From positions 18,734-82,733 of the forward strand of contig JACNLA010000018.1 in NCBI GenBank assembly GCA_014381745.1: 64,000 bases of DNA, in the 5' to 3' direction. This document shows, piece by piece, positions 34,108 through 43,804 of this stretch; position 1 is the first letter of the stretch, and each line of letters opens with the position of its first letter. The notes beneath the pieces were generated by a model that searched no databases, had not been told where the DNA came from, and saw only the letters and a program-made list of their open reading frames with translations. A program made the position numbers and the translations under genes. Source of the DNA: Actinomycetota bacterium. Its GTDB lineage: Bacteria; Actinomycetota; Acidimicrobiia; Acidimicrobiales; MedAcidi-G1.

Positions 34108-35010
34108 ATGGCCGCTCTCCCCTCGTTCATTCCCACGTCAGGCCGACGACTGGGGCTGCTGCTGGCGGCAACCGGAATGTTCCTCGTCTCAACCGATGCC
34201 GTGCTCATACGCCTCGCCGGCGTTGACGGTGCAACGATCGCCTTCATGAGCGGGCTCTGGTCGACACCGGTCATGTGGGCGTTTGCCACCAGGAGCCTGG
34301 GCCGGAACCTTGGCACCCGGTTCCGTGAATACCGGAACCCCCTCGTCCTGACCGGGATCATGGGTGCGATTAGTACCACGGCGTTCGTGACCGCAATAAC
34401 TAAGACCGAGGTGGCGAACGTGGTTGCGATTATCGGTGCTGCGCCGATCTTTGCCGCCGTCACAGCGCGGATCGCCCTGAAGGAACACACCTCTGGACGA
34501 ACGTGGCTGGCCATTGCCGGAGCCATCTCGGGGATCCTCGTCATCGTCGGCGGATCGATGGCCGGTGGCGGCGCCACAGGAGACCTCCTTGCGATCGGTG
34601 CGATAACCGCCTTCGGGATGAACCTGACGATCTGGCGGCGGCACCCGGACATGCCACGGGTGCTGATCGTCGCCATGACCGCTATCTGCACCGTTGCCCT
34701 GACGGCCTTCCTGGCAAACCCCTTCAGCCTCGACCGCTCGGGCCTTCTGGCCACGTTGGCCATGGGTGCCATCTTCGGGCCAACGGCCAGGTTCTGTATG
34801 ACGACGGCGACCCGACACGCCTCAGCAGCCGAGGTGAGCCTCTTCACCCCGGTGGAGACCATCTCTGCGACCCTGTGGGCATGGCTGTGGTTTGACGAGG
34901 TACCGGCGACCCTCACCTTCGTGGGCGGAGCCGTTGTGCTCGCCGCTGTCTTCTACGGTATTACCGGTCCGGCCCGCGAGACCGCACCACCACCAACTGC
35001 ACACACCTGA
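34108..35010 (+). CDS. EamA-family (DMT) transporter
   Basis: A 300-residue membrane protein with ten hydrophobic segments arranged as two EamA repeats. Marks include FLVSTDAVLIRLAGVDGATIAFMSGLW in the first repeat and LFTPVETISATLWAWLWFDEVP near the end of the second, the typical EamA tail. The substrate (metabolite, amino acid or drug efflux) cannot be told. It overlaps no gene but is followed after 3 bases by the YbaK gene, so the two are probably co-transcribed. Confidence 0.85.
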   Translation: MAALPSFIPTSGRRLGLLLAATGMFLVSTDAVLIRLAGVDGATIAFMSGLWSTPVMWAFATRSLGRNLGTRFREYRNPLVLTGIMGAISTTAFVTAITKTEVANVVAIIGAAPIFAAVTARIALKEHTSGRTWLAIAGAISGILVIVGGSMAGGGATGDLLAIGAITAFGMNLTIWRRHPDMPRVLIVAMTAICTVALTAFLANPFSLDRSGLLATLAMGAIFGPTARFCMTTATRHASAAEVSLFTPVETISATLWAWLWFDEVPATLTFVGGAVVLAAVFYGITGPARETAPPPTAHT

Positions 35011-35013
35011 TCA

Positions 35014-35511
35014 ATGGACTACACAGACGACCCGGTACTCGACCACCTGGCCACGCTCGGTGTTGAGCACGAGGTGATGGCCTGCGACCCCGACCTGGCC
35101 GACACGGCACTTTTCTGTGAGGCCTACGGTGTCGACCCTTCCGACTCGGCGAACGCCATCCTCGTGGCCGGCAGGGCCGACCCCCGCCCCCACGCGCTCT
35201 GCCTGGTTCTGGCGACTTGCAGGCTGGACGTGAACGGCGTTGTCAGGAAGCGACTCGGAACCCGTAAGGCGTCCTTCGCCGGTGCCGACGAGACCGCCGA
35301 ACTGACGGGAATGCTCATCGGCGGTGTCACCCCCTTCGGCCTCCCCATCCCGGTCCCGATCTGGATCGACTCCAGGGTCATGGAACGAGCGAAGGTCGTC
35401 ATAGGTGGAGGCTCACGTGACCGCAAGATCCGCCTCGCGCCGGAGTACCTACTGGCGGTGCCGGGAGCCGAGGTGGTCGAGAACCTGTCCAAGGTGACCC
35501 CGCCTGGCTGA
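35014..35511 (+). CDS. YbaK/EbsC-family aminoacyl-tRNA deacylase
   Basis: A 165-residue YbaK/ProX-type protein. These clear mischarged tRNAs, mainly Cys- or Ala-tRNA(Pro). The family lysine lies in VVRKRLGTRKASFA, and the GG[V/I]TPFG and ERAKVVIGGGSRDRKI motifs are present. ATG at 35014, three bases after the transporter. A tRNA-Pro gene lies 2.5 kb upstream, which is probably coincidence. Confidence 0.88.
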   Translation: MDYTDDPVLDHLATLGVEHEVMACDPDLADTALFCEAYGVDPSDSANAILVAGRADPRPHALCLVLATCRLDVNGVVRKRLGTRKASFAGADETAELTGMLIGGVTPFGLPIPVPIWIDSRVMERAKVVIGGGSRDRKIRLAPEYLLAVPGAEVVENLSKVTPPG

Positions 35512-35534
35512 CACGGGAAACGTCGGAACCCCGG

Positions 35535-35840
35535 TCAGGTGCTGTCGCTGCCGGTCAGGTGGGCTGCCAGGGCGTCGCGGGCTGAGCTGGCGGGAGCCGT
35601 GTCAACCATGGTGTGAAGAGACCGGGCCCTGCCCATGACCGACAGCAGGTCGGCTGCAACCGTGTCGGCCAGACAGAGCAGGTCTATGCGGGAACCCTCG
35701 GTGAGCGGGTCGGCAACCAGGCCGTCGATTGCTGGGCCGCAGGCCAGCTCGGCTCGGACCAACTTGACGGCGGCAGCCTCCAACTCGTCGAGCGCGTCCA
35801 GCGCCCTCAGCACGTTGGTGGCCTCCGAGTCGGTCAACAT
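35535..35840 (-). CDS. hypothetical helical protein
   Basis: About 101 residues, not recognised. It is mostly helical with Ala/Leu/Asp-rich heptad-like stretches (NVLRALDALDELEAAAVKLVRAEL), one cysteine pair region and no membrane segment. ATG at 35840 is chosen over ATG 35906, which would run into the promoter of the divergent mazG gene. A CACACT hexamer ends 8 bases upstream, weakly like the leaderless pattern. Function unknown. Confidence 0.5.
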   Translation of the reverse strand: MLTDSEATNVLRALDALDELEAAAVKLVRAELACGPAIDGLVADPLTEGSRIDLLCLADTVAADLLSVMGRARSLHTMVDTAPASSARDALAAHLTGSDST

Positions 35841-35905
35841 TGCCCAAAGTGTGGGCCACGGGCCACGCGCTGACAGGGATACCCCGGCCGGCATCGGACA
35901 GGCCA

Positions 35906-35911
35906 TACGGT
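35906..35911 (+). promoter_or_regulatory. -10 element of a probable leaderless promoter (mazG-like)
   Basis: TACGGT ends 7 bases before ATG 35919; no ribosome-binding site. Confidence 0.45.
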
Positions 35912-35918
35912 CCGCCGT

Positions 35919-36170
35919 ATGAAACTTTCAGAAGTACAGGAACTGGTTGAGGCCCTCTACGGCGAAGCCGACCGTGAACGTGGCATCGCCCCAACCGTGG
36001 CCTGGCTCTGCGAGGAGATGGGCGAACTTGCACAGGCTGTGCGCAAGGGCTCACCCGACGAACAACTGCACGAGTTGGGCGATGTGTTGGCCTGGCTGGC
36101 AAGCCTCGCCAACCAGATGGGCCTGTCACTCGACGACGCCATGCAGAGGTATGTAACCGACCCACCCTGA
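35919..36170 (+). CDS. MazG-like nucleotide pyrophosphohydrolase
   Basis: An 83-residue all-alpha NTP pyrophosphatase. The metal-binding pattern is present: EEMGEL (Glu-x3-Glu type) in the first helix pair and ELGDVLAWL in the second. It probably hydrolyses a nucleoside triphosphate to the monophosphate as house-cleaning. The length fits single-domain MazG-like proteins. It converges with asd, whose stop is 25 bases away. Confidence 0.85.
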   Translation: MKLSEVQELVEALYGEADRERGIAPTVAWLCEEMGELAQAVRKGSPDEQLHELGDVLAWLASLANQMGLSLDDAMQRYVTDPP

Positions 36171-36195
36171 CCCGCGGGTCAGCGCAACCGATTGG

Positions 36196-37266
<1,071 letters not shown>

Positions 37267-37938
37267 TCAACCCCTTGGCGACTCCAGCACGGTGTCATCG
37301 GCGGAGAACAGGTCCGAGAGGGTGTCCATGAGCGGATAGCCCGGGCCACATGAGCTCTCCACAAATGCGGACAGACGCCGAGCAGAGTGGTCAAGTACCG
37401 CACCATCGGCCACAGGAGACTCGAACATGACCGTGAACAACTCTCCACGGAGTTGATCCAGGGTGACCGTCTCAGGGTCCATTCGGTCAAGAACCGCTCC
37501 GAGGTCGAGGTAGACACTTCTCAAGATCCCCAGGTCCACAGCCATACCAAGCGGCGCGTTCCGGACTATCCAGTCCAGGAGATCGCCAGATGTCGACAAC
37601 AGGACATGAAGGTTCCGTGCCTCATGTCCTGGGCCATCGGCGAACAGTTCTTCAATCCGAACTGTCAGCAGTCCTGTTTCGGCTGCCAGATCGGCGCAAA
37701 AGCCCACGGGCGCCTCGGGCAGGTCCGTGAACCGTTCGACCTCGACGACCTCAACAACTGTCGGCGCCGGACCAGCCGTAGTCGTCTGTGGAGGTGCGGC
37801 CGGATCAGGTCTGAACGTCGTCGTAGTTGCCACGGTGGCGAGGGTTACCCCGGTCACAGGGTCGTCGACAACTACCGAGCTCCCACATGCCGAAGCCGCC
37901 AACAACACGACCAGCAGGCCCGCTACCCAATCTCTCAT
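37267..37938 (-). CDS. putative lipoprotein of unknown function (A)
   Basis: A 223-residue exported protein with a signal peptide ending in the lipobox LAASACG (Cys18). A Thr/Pro-rich linker follows (about residues 32-60), then an acidic, mostly helical domain with GFCADLAAETG and a conserved-looking SSCGPGYPLMDTLSDLF near the end. No known family is recognised. The C-terminal pattern ARRLSAFVESSCG is shared in outline with the next gene upstream, suggesting the two are distant paralogues. It lies between lysC and asd on the same strand. Confidence 0.65.
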   Translation of the reverse strand: MRDWVAGLLVVLLAASACGSSVVVDDPVTGVTLATVATTTTFRPDPAAPPQTTTAGPAPTVVEVVEVERFTDLPEAPVGFCADLAAETGLLTVRIEELFADGPGHEARNLHVLLSTSGDLLDWIVRNAPLGMAVDLGILRSVYLDLGAVLDRMDPETVTLDQLRGELFTVMFESPVADGAVLDHSARRLSAFVESSCGPGYPLMDTLSDLFSADDTVLESPRG

Positions 37939-37963
37939 GAACTCACCGCGGGTCCACCCATGC

Positions 37964-39049
37964 TCAAGCAGCCAGTGGGCTACCGGTAACTCCGGCGATC
38001 AAATCGAACAGGGTCGAGCCAGCCTCACCGCATCGGGAGATCACGTGTTCCCTAAGCCGCGCTGAAGCAGCGTCCAGATCGGTGCTATCGGCGGCAACCT
38101 CAGATTGGATCCTGGCAGTTGCGGCGAAGATGGCGGCGAGCACCTCATCCTCGCTGGAGTGCTCATCGACCTCGGTGAGTGCCTCGAACATGATCTCAGC
38201 GATTTGGGTGGTTGCATCCCGCACGAGCACCGCATCGGCCCGTTGTGCGGGCGGAACCTCATCTGCCAGCCAGACGAAGATGTCGTCTGACATCCCCAGG
38301 AGGTCAGCCAGAACCGAGGGGTCGGTGAGGTCTCCATCGTTCAGATCCACCGCTATCACCGAGGTCATCATCGCCGCCACCTGGTCGGCAAGGCCAAAGC
38401 AGAAATCGGGAAGGTTGGCGCCCTGTGCAACAACCATCGCCTCAAGGCGACAACGCATGAGGTTTCCCATGATGGGTGTCTCGGCAAGCAGAACCGTCAT
38501 CTCGCGATCCTGAAGGTCGAGGCCGAACGGATTCTCGAATTGGGCCTCCAGCACGGGAACAAGGTCGTCTGACGTGACGCCTTCCATAAGGCATGCCACA
38601 TCGAGGACCGGAAGGTTGGAATCGTCGGCGAGCGCCTCGACCATTCCCTGCCCCACCAACGTCAACACCAGGTCACAGGCCTCTAGGGCGGCAACGGTGA
38701 GCGCCGCCTGCTCCGGCATGGGGCCGAGCGCTGACAGGGCTAGCACCTCGTCTGGTTCGAGAGAGGCAAGAAGGTTGTCGGCCACACATCCGAGGTCGGA
38801 ATCCGTCAGGCCACCAAGAACCGAATCAGAATCGCCTGCACCGGTTGCGAACTGGTCTCGAATGTCGCCGACCGCGGTGGCAGTGGTTGTCGTCAGCTCG
38901 GTGGTCGTGGCCAGTTGGGTGGTGGCTGAAACGTCCTCGACAGCAGCAGTGGAACCGGGCTCATCTGTTCCACAGGCCACGGCCATGACAGAAAGCACAG
39001 ACAGCGCCATAACCACCAACCTGGCCGCTGGTGTACCGGAAGCTGACAT
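37964..39049 (-). CDS. putative lipoprotein of unknown function (B)
   Basis: A 361-residue exported protein with a signal peptide and lipobox VMAVACG (Cys26), a Thr-rich linker (about 40-60) and a strongly acidic helical body with about seven cysteines. The end reads ASARLREHVISRCGEAGSTLFDLI, which parallels the end of lipoprotein A. The repeated pattern of a hydrophobic helix, a Cys and an acidic turn (DLGCVADNLL, EACDLVLTL, DVACLMEGV, DFCFGLADQV) suggests internal helical repeats. No known family; 25 bases separate it from lipoprotein A. Confidence 0.65.
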   Translation of the reverse strand: MSASGTPAARLVVMALSVLSVMAVACGTDEPGSTAAVEDVSATTQLATTTELTTTTATAVGDIRDQFATGAGDSDSVLGGLTDSDLGCVADNLLASLEPDEVLALSALGPMPEQAALTVAALEACDLVLTLVGQGMVEALADDSNLPVLDVACLMEGVTSDDLVPVLEAQFENPFGLDLQDREMTVLLAETPIMGNLMRCRLEAMVVAQGANLPDFCFGLADQVAAMMTSVIAVDLNDGDLTDPSVLADLLGMSDDIFVWLADEVPPAQRADAVLVRDATTQIAEIMFEALTEVDEHSSEDEVLAAIFAATARIQSEVAADSTDLDAASARLREHVISRCGEAGSTLFDLIAGVTGSPLAA

Positions 39050-39122
39050 GTCCGGCAGGGTACGGGTGATCGGTGACGGCCCAACGGCCGCTCCCGGACC
39101 GGTCGGTGGGAGCCCTGAACGG

Positions 39123-40340
39123 TCAGTTTCCGGAGAGGCCGAAGATCTCGTGTAGCGCTACCACGGCCTCCTCGGCCCTGTCGCCGGAGACGACACAACT
39201 CACCCGAATCGCCGACGTGGAGATCATCTGGATGTTCACCCCACACTCAGCGAGGGTCTCAAACATCGTCGCAGCCACCCCGGGGTTGGTTCTCATGCCC
39301 GCACCGATCACGCTTACCCGTGCAATGGCGGAGTCGCTCGTCACGCCGGTCGCACCGATCTCGGTTGCCAGCGTTCCGGCAGTCGACATGGCCAGGTCCA
39401 GGTCACCGTGGGGCACCGTGAAGGAGATGTCGGTTACCCCCTCGGTGGACACGTTCTGGACAATCATGTCCACGTTGATCCCGGCAGCAGCCAACTCGCG
39501 AAAGACACCGGCTGCTATTCCGGGTTGATCAGGCACACCGCTGATCGTCATCTTTGCCTCGGACGTGTCATGGGTGACCGCCGAAATAATTGCCTGTTCC
39601 ATGTCGGGTTCCTCCTCATCGACCCAGGTCCCCTCCTGCCATGTGAACGCCGACCGGACGTGCAGACGAACACCGTGGGTGCGCGCGTACTCGACCGACC
39701 GCATGGCCGGTTTGGGACAGCCTGTGGCCGTCATCTCCAACAACTCATCGAACGAGATCCGATCCATCCTCATCGCCGTGGGGACTACCCGTGGGTCGGT
39801 CGTGAACACGCCTGTGACATCGGTGTAGAGCTCGCACACGTCGGCATCCAGCGCATGCGCCAGAGCAACAGCAGTGGTGTCTGATCCGCCCCGCCCAAGG
39901 AAGGTCACGTCATGGTCCGTGGAGACACCCTGGGAACCGCCCACGACGGGGATCCGTCCGGCATCCAGTGCCGCCCGAACGCGGTCGGGACGGACCTCCA
40001 GGATCCTGGCGTTCTGATGCTGCGTGTCGGTCAGAAAACCGGCCTGACTGCCCGTGAACGAGTCCGCGGGAATGTCCAGATCGTGGAGGGCCATGCACAA
40101 GAGCGCCATCGTCTTGCGCTCTCCGGCCGTGATGAGCATGTCCATCTCGCGCCCCGGATGGGTGGAGGAGACGTCCTCGGCGAGGCATAGGAGGGCGTCG
40201 GTCTCCTTCCCCATGGCGGACACGACCAGCACAACCTGGTTGCCGTGTCGGACGGTTCGGGCGACGTGCTCGGCAACTGCGCGAATACGGTCGGGATCGC
40301 CGACCGCCGTACCACCGAACTTCTGTACCAGGAGAGCCAC
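39123..40340 (-). CDS. lysC: aspartate kinase
   Basis: A 405-residue enzyme making aspartyl phosphate, the first step to lysine, threonine and methionine. Marks: VQKFGGTAV at residues 5-13 (family KFGGTSV), TAGERKTMALL, FLGRGGSDTTAVALA and TDVTGVFTTDPR. Two ACT domains at the C-terminus (about 265-400: ISGVPDQPGIAAGVFRELA and VSVIGAGMRTNPGVAATMFETLAE) suggest feedback control by lysine and/or threonine. GTG at 40340 is chosen at the family start, with TAGCGT ending 8 bases upstream. Some lysC genes hold an internal start for a small beta subunit; I cannot confirm it here. Confidence 0.95.
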   Translation of the reverse strand: MALLVQKFGGTAVGDPDRIRAVAEHVARTVRHGNQVVLVVSAMGKETDALLCLAEDVSSTHPGREMDMLITAGERKTMALLCMALHDLDIPADSFTGSQAGFLTDTQHQNARILEVRPDRVRAALDAGRIPVVGGSQGVSTDHDVTFLGRGGSDTTAVALAHALDADVCELYTDVTGVFTTDPRVVPTAMRMDRISFDELLEMTATGCPKPAMRSVEYARTHGVRLHVRSAFTWQEGTWVDEEEPDMEQAIISAVTHDTSEAKMTISGVPDQPGIAAGVFRELAAAGINVDMIVQNVSTEGVTDISFTVPHGDLDLAMSTAGTLATEIGATGVTSDSAIARVSVIGAGMRTNPGVAATMFETLAECGVNIQMISTSAIRVSCVVSGDRAEEAVVALHEIFGLSGN

Positions 40341-40348
40341 GGGACACA

Positions 40349-40354
40349 ACGCTA
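40349..40354 (-). promoter_or_regulatory. -10 element of a probable leaderless promoter (lysC)
   Basis: TAGCGT (minus strand) ends 8 bases before GTG 40340. No lysine riboswitch is seen upstream. Confidence 0.45.
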
Positions 40355-40441
40355 CCTGCGACACCCCACCTGACACCGGGCCATTTGGATCCTTTGACCT
40401 GGCAGGCCAACTCCGGCGGTCGTGATGGACCCGGCCGTTGT

Positions 40442-40447
40442 TAGGGT
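40442..40447 (+). promoter_or_regulatory. -10 element of a probable leaderless promoter (cyclophilin)
   Basis: TAGGGT ends 8 bases before ATG 40456. It is divergent from the lysC element about 90 bases away. Confidence 0.45.
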
Positions 40448-40455
40448 GCCGGGCC

Positions 40456-41292
40456 ATGGCACAGAAGATTCGTCGTCCAGCCGGCCCAACAGCAGCCGAG
40501 AGGTTTCCGGCACGAACACGGATACTTGCGGGCCTTGTGGCCTTCGTGATGCTGGGCAGCCTCGTAGCCGTGACCGTCCTGAGCTTCGGCGACACCGATG
40601 ACGGCGCCGGAGACGCCGCCGCTCCCGGAACCAGCCAGACTGCATCGGCCACCGCCACGACCGTTGTGCCAACAAGCTGCCCTCCACACGACAAGAGCGT
40701 CGAAAAGGTCCTCTACTTCGATCACCAGCCACAGTTCTGCCTGGAACCGTCGACTGTCTACACGGCCGTGTTCGATACCTCAGAGGGCGAGGTCCGGGTT
40801 GCGCTTGACACGACCCGCACACCCAACACGACAAACAACTTCATCGTGCTCGCCGACTACGGCTACTACGACGACACGCTCCTGTTCCGCCTGGACCCGA
40901 CCATCGCCATTATCCAGGGCGGCTCGCCACACACCAACGACTGGTCCGACCGGGGCCCCGGCTACACGATTGCCGACGAGGGCGGCCTGTTCCAACAGGC
41001 TGGTAACGGAATGCTGGGACCGTTCACCTACGAGCCCGGGCAGCTGATCATGGCCAGGTCCGCCGGACCCAACAGCTCGGGTGCCCAGTTCTTCTTTTCC
41101 TCCGGTCCCGAGGTCTCAAGGCTCGACGGCCAGGGCAGCTACATCGTGTTCGGCAAGGCCGATGACGCCGGCCTCAGGGTGCTTGAACAGATAATGGGCC
41201 TCTACGAACTTGACCCCGCATCTCCCTACGGTGGTGGGCCGACCCGTGAGGTCACCGTCCACTCGGTGACCATCGTCGCCACCAAGGCGTAG
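40456..41292 (+). CDS. membrane-anchored cyclophilin-type peptidyl-prolyl isomerase
   Basis: A 278-residue protein with an N-terminal basic region, one transmembrane segment (about residues 24-44), a Thr/Ala linker and a cyclophilin domain (about 95-275). The core reads PNTTNNFIVLADYGYYDDTLLFR, then IIQGGSP, then NSSGAQFFFSSG and YIVFGKAD. It probably folds exported proteins outside the membrane. ATG 40456 is used; six residues upstream are in frame but lie in the promoter. Catalytic Arg is retained in the LLFRLD segment, while the Phe before it varies. Confidence 0.9.
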   Translation: MAQKIRRPAGPTAAERFPARTRILAGLVAFVMLGSLVAVTVLSFGDTDDGAGDAAAPGTSQTASATATTVVPTSCPPHDKSVEKVLYFDHQPQFCLEPSTVYTAVFDTSEGEVRVALDTTRTPNTTNNFIVLADYGYYDDTLLFRLDPTIAIIQGGSPHTNDWSDRGPGYTIADEGGLFQQAGNGMLGPFTYEPGQLIMARSAGPNSSGAQFFFSSGPEVSRLDGQGSYIVFGKADDAGLRVLEQIMGLYELDPASPYGGGPTREVTVHSVTIVATKA

Positions 41293-41315
41293 CCCCCCCT
41301 TTCCGGGCTGAACTC

Positions 41316-41987
41316 ATGCCCATCGAACCTCCGGTGAGTGCCTGGATGTTCCCACCGGCTCACACGGCGGACGAACACGGTGTTGTCGGCATCGGAGCCG
41401 ATGTCGACTCGGGAACCCTGTTGGGTGCATACCGGACCGGCATGTTCCCGATGCCGCTCGAACCCGGTGGACCTATGGCCTGGTGGTCGCCAGACCCACG
41501 AGGTGTGCTGCATCCTGGCGACCTTTCCGTCAGCCGCTCCCTGCGGAGTTCGTGTCGCGGCTATGAAATCCGGGTCGACACCGCCTTTGAGGACGTGCTT
41601 GTGGGATGTGCCGATCCCTCCCGGGGGCAGGGCTGGATCGACGAGAGGATCATCGACGCCTACCAGCAACTCCATACTCTGGGCTGGGCCCATTCGGTCG
41701 AGGCGTGGGACGACAAGGGTTTGGCTGGAGGTCTCTACGGCGTGGCAATCGGTGGGCTGTTCGCCGGTGAGTCGATGTTCCACCAGCGAACCGATGCTTC
41801 AAAAGCTGCGCTCGTGGGGCTCGTGAACATTCTCGGAGATGGCCCCAACCGGCTCATCGACGTTCAGTGGTGTACCGAACACCTCGCTGGCCTGGGCGCC
41901 ATCGAGATTCCAAGAGACGGCTACCTGGCGGTGCTGCCGGATCTGATCGGCGCCGACGGGCCCAGTTGGCCCCCGATGGGTGGTTGA
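41316..41987 (+). CDS. aat: leucyl/phenylalanyl-tRNA-protein transferase
   Basis: A 223-residue enzyme that adds Leu or Phe to N-terminal Arg/Lys of proteins, marking them for ClpS/ClpAP degradation (N-end rule). Marks: GIGADVDSGTLLGAYRTGMFPM, WWSPDPRGVL, SVEAWDDKGLAGGLYGVAIGGLFAGESMFH and DVQWCTEHLAGLGA. Length agrees with bacterial Aat. It follows the cyclophilin gene by 23 bases on the same strand. Confidence 0.95.
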   Translation: MPIEPPVSAWMFPPAHTADEHGVVGIGADVDSGTLLGAYRTGMFPMPLEPGGPMAWWSPDPRGVLHPGDLSVSRSLRSSCRGYEIRVDTAFEDVLVGCADPSRGQGWIDERIIDAYQQLHTLGWAHSVEAWDDKGLAGGLYGVAIGGLFAGESMFHQRTDASKAALVGLVNILGDGPNRLIDVQWCTEHLAGLGAIEIPRDGYLAVLPDLIGADGPSWPPMGG

Positions 41988-41994
41988 CCCAAGC

Positions 41995-42198
41995 TCATCG
42001 GCTCGTTCGGCGCAGCGGTTCGGAGTCCCTGTCGAGCCACCAGCGGCCCGAGAACCTCCAGACAGGTGTAACCGCCTCAACGACTGGAACGGGTTCAGGC
42101 CAGAGTTCTCCATGAGCAATTCGGATGGCTTCCAGTTCAGCCTGGGAGGCACCGCGTGCCGTGATCACGACCGTGTCCGGGACATCTGAATCGACCAT
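41995..42198 (-). CDS. accE: acyl-CoA carboxylase epsilon subunit
   Basis: A 67-residue small protein. The N-terminal helix (ASQAELEAIRIAHGEL) and the C-terminal W-rich end (WRFSGRWWLDRDSEPLRR) match the actinobacterial AccE/PccE type, which joins the alpha and beta subunits and raises activity. It starts 2 bases before the accD stop-side gene boundary (accD stop at 42201), so it is the next gene of the same operon. Such epsilon subunits are restricted to Actinobacteria. Confidence 0.85.
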   Translation of the reverse strand: MVDSDVPDTVVITARGASQAELEAIRIAHGELWPEPVPVVEAVTPVWRFSGRWWLDRDSEPLRRTSR

Positions 42199-42200
42199 TC

Positions 42201-43757
42201 CTAGAGCGGCACGTTTCCGTGCTTTCGGCGGGGAATTTCCTCGCGCTTGCTGGCCAGCATCTCCAACCCGGTTATCAGCCTGATACGGGTGTCGGCCGGC
42301 TCGATCACGTCGTCGACGTAGCCCCGTTCAGCCGCCACGTAGGGGTTGGCGAACTTCTCCGTGTACTCCTCGAGCAGCTCATCACGGCGGGCGGCCGGGT
42401 CTGACGCCTGTTCCAGTTCTCTCCGATGGAGGATCTCGACAGCACCCTGTGGCCCCATGACGGCAAGTTCCGCTGAGGGCCACGCCAGAGACAGGTCGGA
42501 GCCCACCGACTTGGAATCCATGACGACGTAGGCGCCACCGTAGGCCTTTCGGGTAATGACCTGGATTCGTGGAACGGTGGCTTCGCAGTAGGCGTAGAGC
42601 AGCTTGGCACCGTGTCGGATAATGCCACCGTGCTCCTGATCGACACCGGGCAGGAAGCCGGGCACATCGACGAAGGTGACCAGCGGGATGTTGAAGGCGT
42701 CGCAGGTTCTCACGAACCGGGCGGCCTTCTCGGCGGCCATCATGTCGAGCACCCCGGCGAAGCGCATTGGCTGGTTCCCGACCACGCCGACGCTGCGGCC
42801 GTTCAGTCGGCCAAATCCGCAGACGATGTTCTGGGCCCATGAATCGTGGTACTCGAGGAGGTCGCCGTCGTCGAGCACCACCTCGATGACCGCACGCATG
42901 TCGTAGGGAATGTTGGCGCTGTCGGGCATCAGGTCGTTCAACTCGGGACAACTCCGGTCGGGATCATCTCCGGAAGCAACCACCGGTGCGGGTTCCAGGT
43001 TGTTGGATGGAAGGTACGAGAGCAGCGTCTTGACCTCGTCAAGAACCTGCTTTTCGTCATCGCACACGAAGGAAGCGACCCCGGACTTGGTGGCATGGCT
43101 GACGGCACCACCCAGTTCCTCGAGGGTGACCTCTTCGCCGGTGACGGTGCGCACTACATCGGGACCGGTAATGAACATGTGGGATTTCTCGCGCACCATG
43201 AAAATGAAGTCGGTCATGGCGGGGCTGTAGACGGCGCCCCCCGCACAGGGGCCAAGGATGACGCTTATCTGGGGGATCACGCCCGATGCCTGGACATTGC
43301 GCCAGAAGATGCCGCCGTAGCCATCCAGGCTGACCACGCCCTCCTGGATTCGTGCTCCCGCTCCGTCGTTGAGCCCGATCATCGGAGCACCGACCGAGAT
43401 GGCGAGGTCCATCACCTTGTGGAGCTTCTCGGCGAACACCTCGCCGAGGGCTCCACCGAAGACGGTGAAGTCCTGGGAGAACACGAACACCTTGCGGCCG
43501 TCGACGGTGCCCCAGCCGGTTATCACCCCGTCGGTGTAGGGGCGCTCCTCTATCCCGCTGTCATGCGCCCTGTGCCGTACGAGCATGTCCAGCTCGTGAA
43601 AGGAGCCGTCGTCGAGGAAGTAGTCGATCCGCTCGCGGGCGAGCATCTTGCCCTTGTCATGCTGTCTCTGGACCGCCCGCTCAGATCCTGCGTGCAGGGC
43701 AGCCTCGCGACGCTCGTTGAGGTCTTCGAGGCGTTCATCCATCGTGTGCTCGGCCAT
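42201..43757 (-). CDS. accD: acyl-CoA carboxylase beta subunit (propionyl/acetyl-CoA type)
   Basis: A 518-residue carboxyltransferase that moves carboxyl from biotin to acyl-CoA. Marks: the N-terminal AGSERAVQRQHDKGKMLARERIDYFLDDGSF, GGALGEVFAEKLHKVMDLAI, GGAVYSPAMTDF (oxyanion loop) and FVDVPGFLPGVDQEHGGIIRHGAKLLYAY in the second half, closest to PccB/AccD5. The biotin-carrying alpha subunit is not in the window. I chose ATG 43757; an in-frame GTG at 43766 is adjacent to a TACCCT sequence and would not leave room for a promoter. With mce at 44700 it implies propionyl-CoA to methylmalonyl-CoA metabolism. Confidence 0.93.
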   Translation of the reverse strand: MAEHTMDERLEDLNERREAALHAGSERAVQRQHDKGKMLARERIDYFLDDGSFHELDMLVRHRAHDSGIEERPYTDGVITGWGTVDGRKVFVFSQDFTVFGGALGEVFAEKLHKVMDLAISVGAPMIGLNDGAGARIQEGVVSLDGYGGIFWRNVQASGVIPQISVILGPCAGGAVYSPAMTDFIFMVREKSHMFITGPDVVRTVTGEEVTLEELGGAVSHATKSGVASFVCDDEKQVLDEVKTLLSYLPSNNLEPAPVVASGDDPDRSCPELNDLMPDSANIPYDMRAVIEVVLDDGDLLEYHDSWAQNIVCGFGRLNGRSVGVVGNQPMRFAGVLDMMAAEKAARFVRTCDAFNIPLVTFVDVPGFLPGVDQEHGGIIRHGAKLLYAYCEATVPRIQVITRKAYGGAYVVMDSKSVGSDLSLAWPSAELAVMGPQGAVEILHRRELEQASDPAARRDELLEEYTEKFANPYVAAERGYVDDVIEPADTRIRLITGLEMLASKREEIPRRKHGNVPL

Positions 43758-43804
43758 CGTGGCCACAGGGTACCGAACGGATCCCTCGGCACCGAAACCA
43801 CGTG

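Noticed and set aside
40341..40455. Lysine riboswitch or T-box upstream of lysC
   Set aside because: The gap to the divergent cyclophilin gene is only about 115 bases and holds two leaderless promoters; no conserved riboswitch core is visible.
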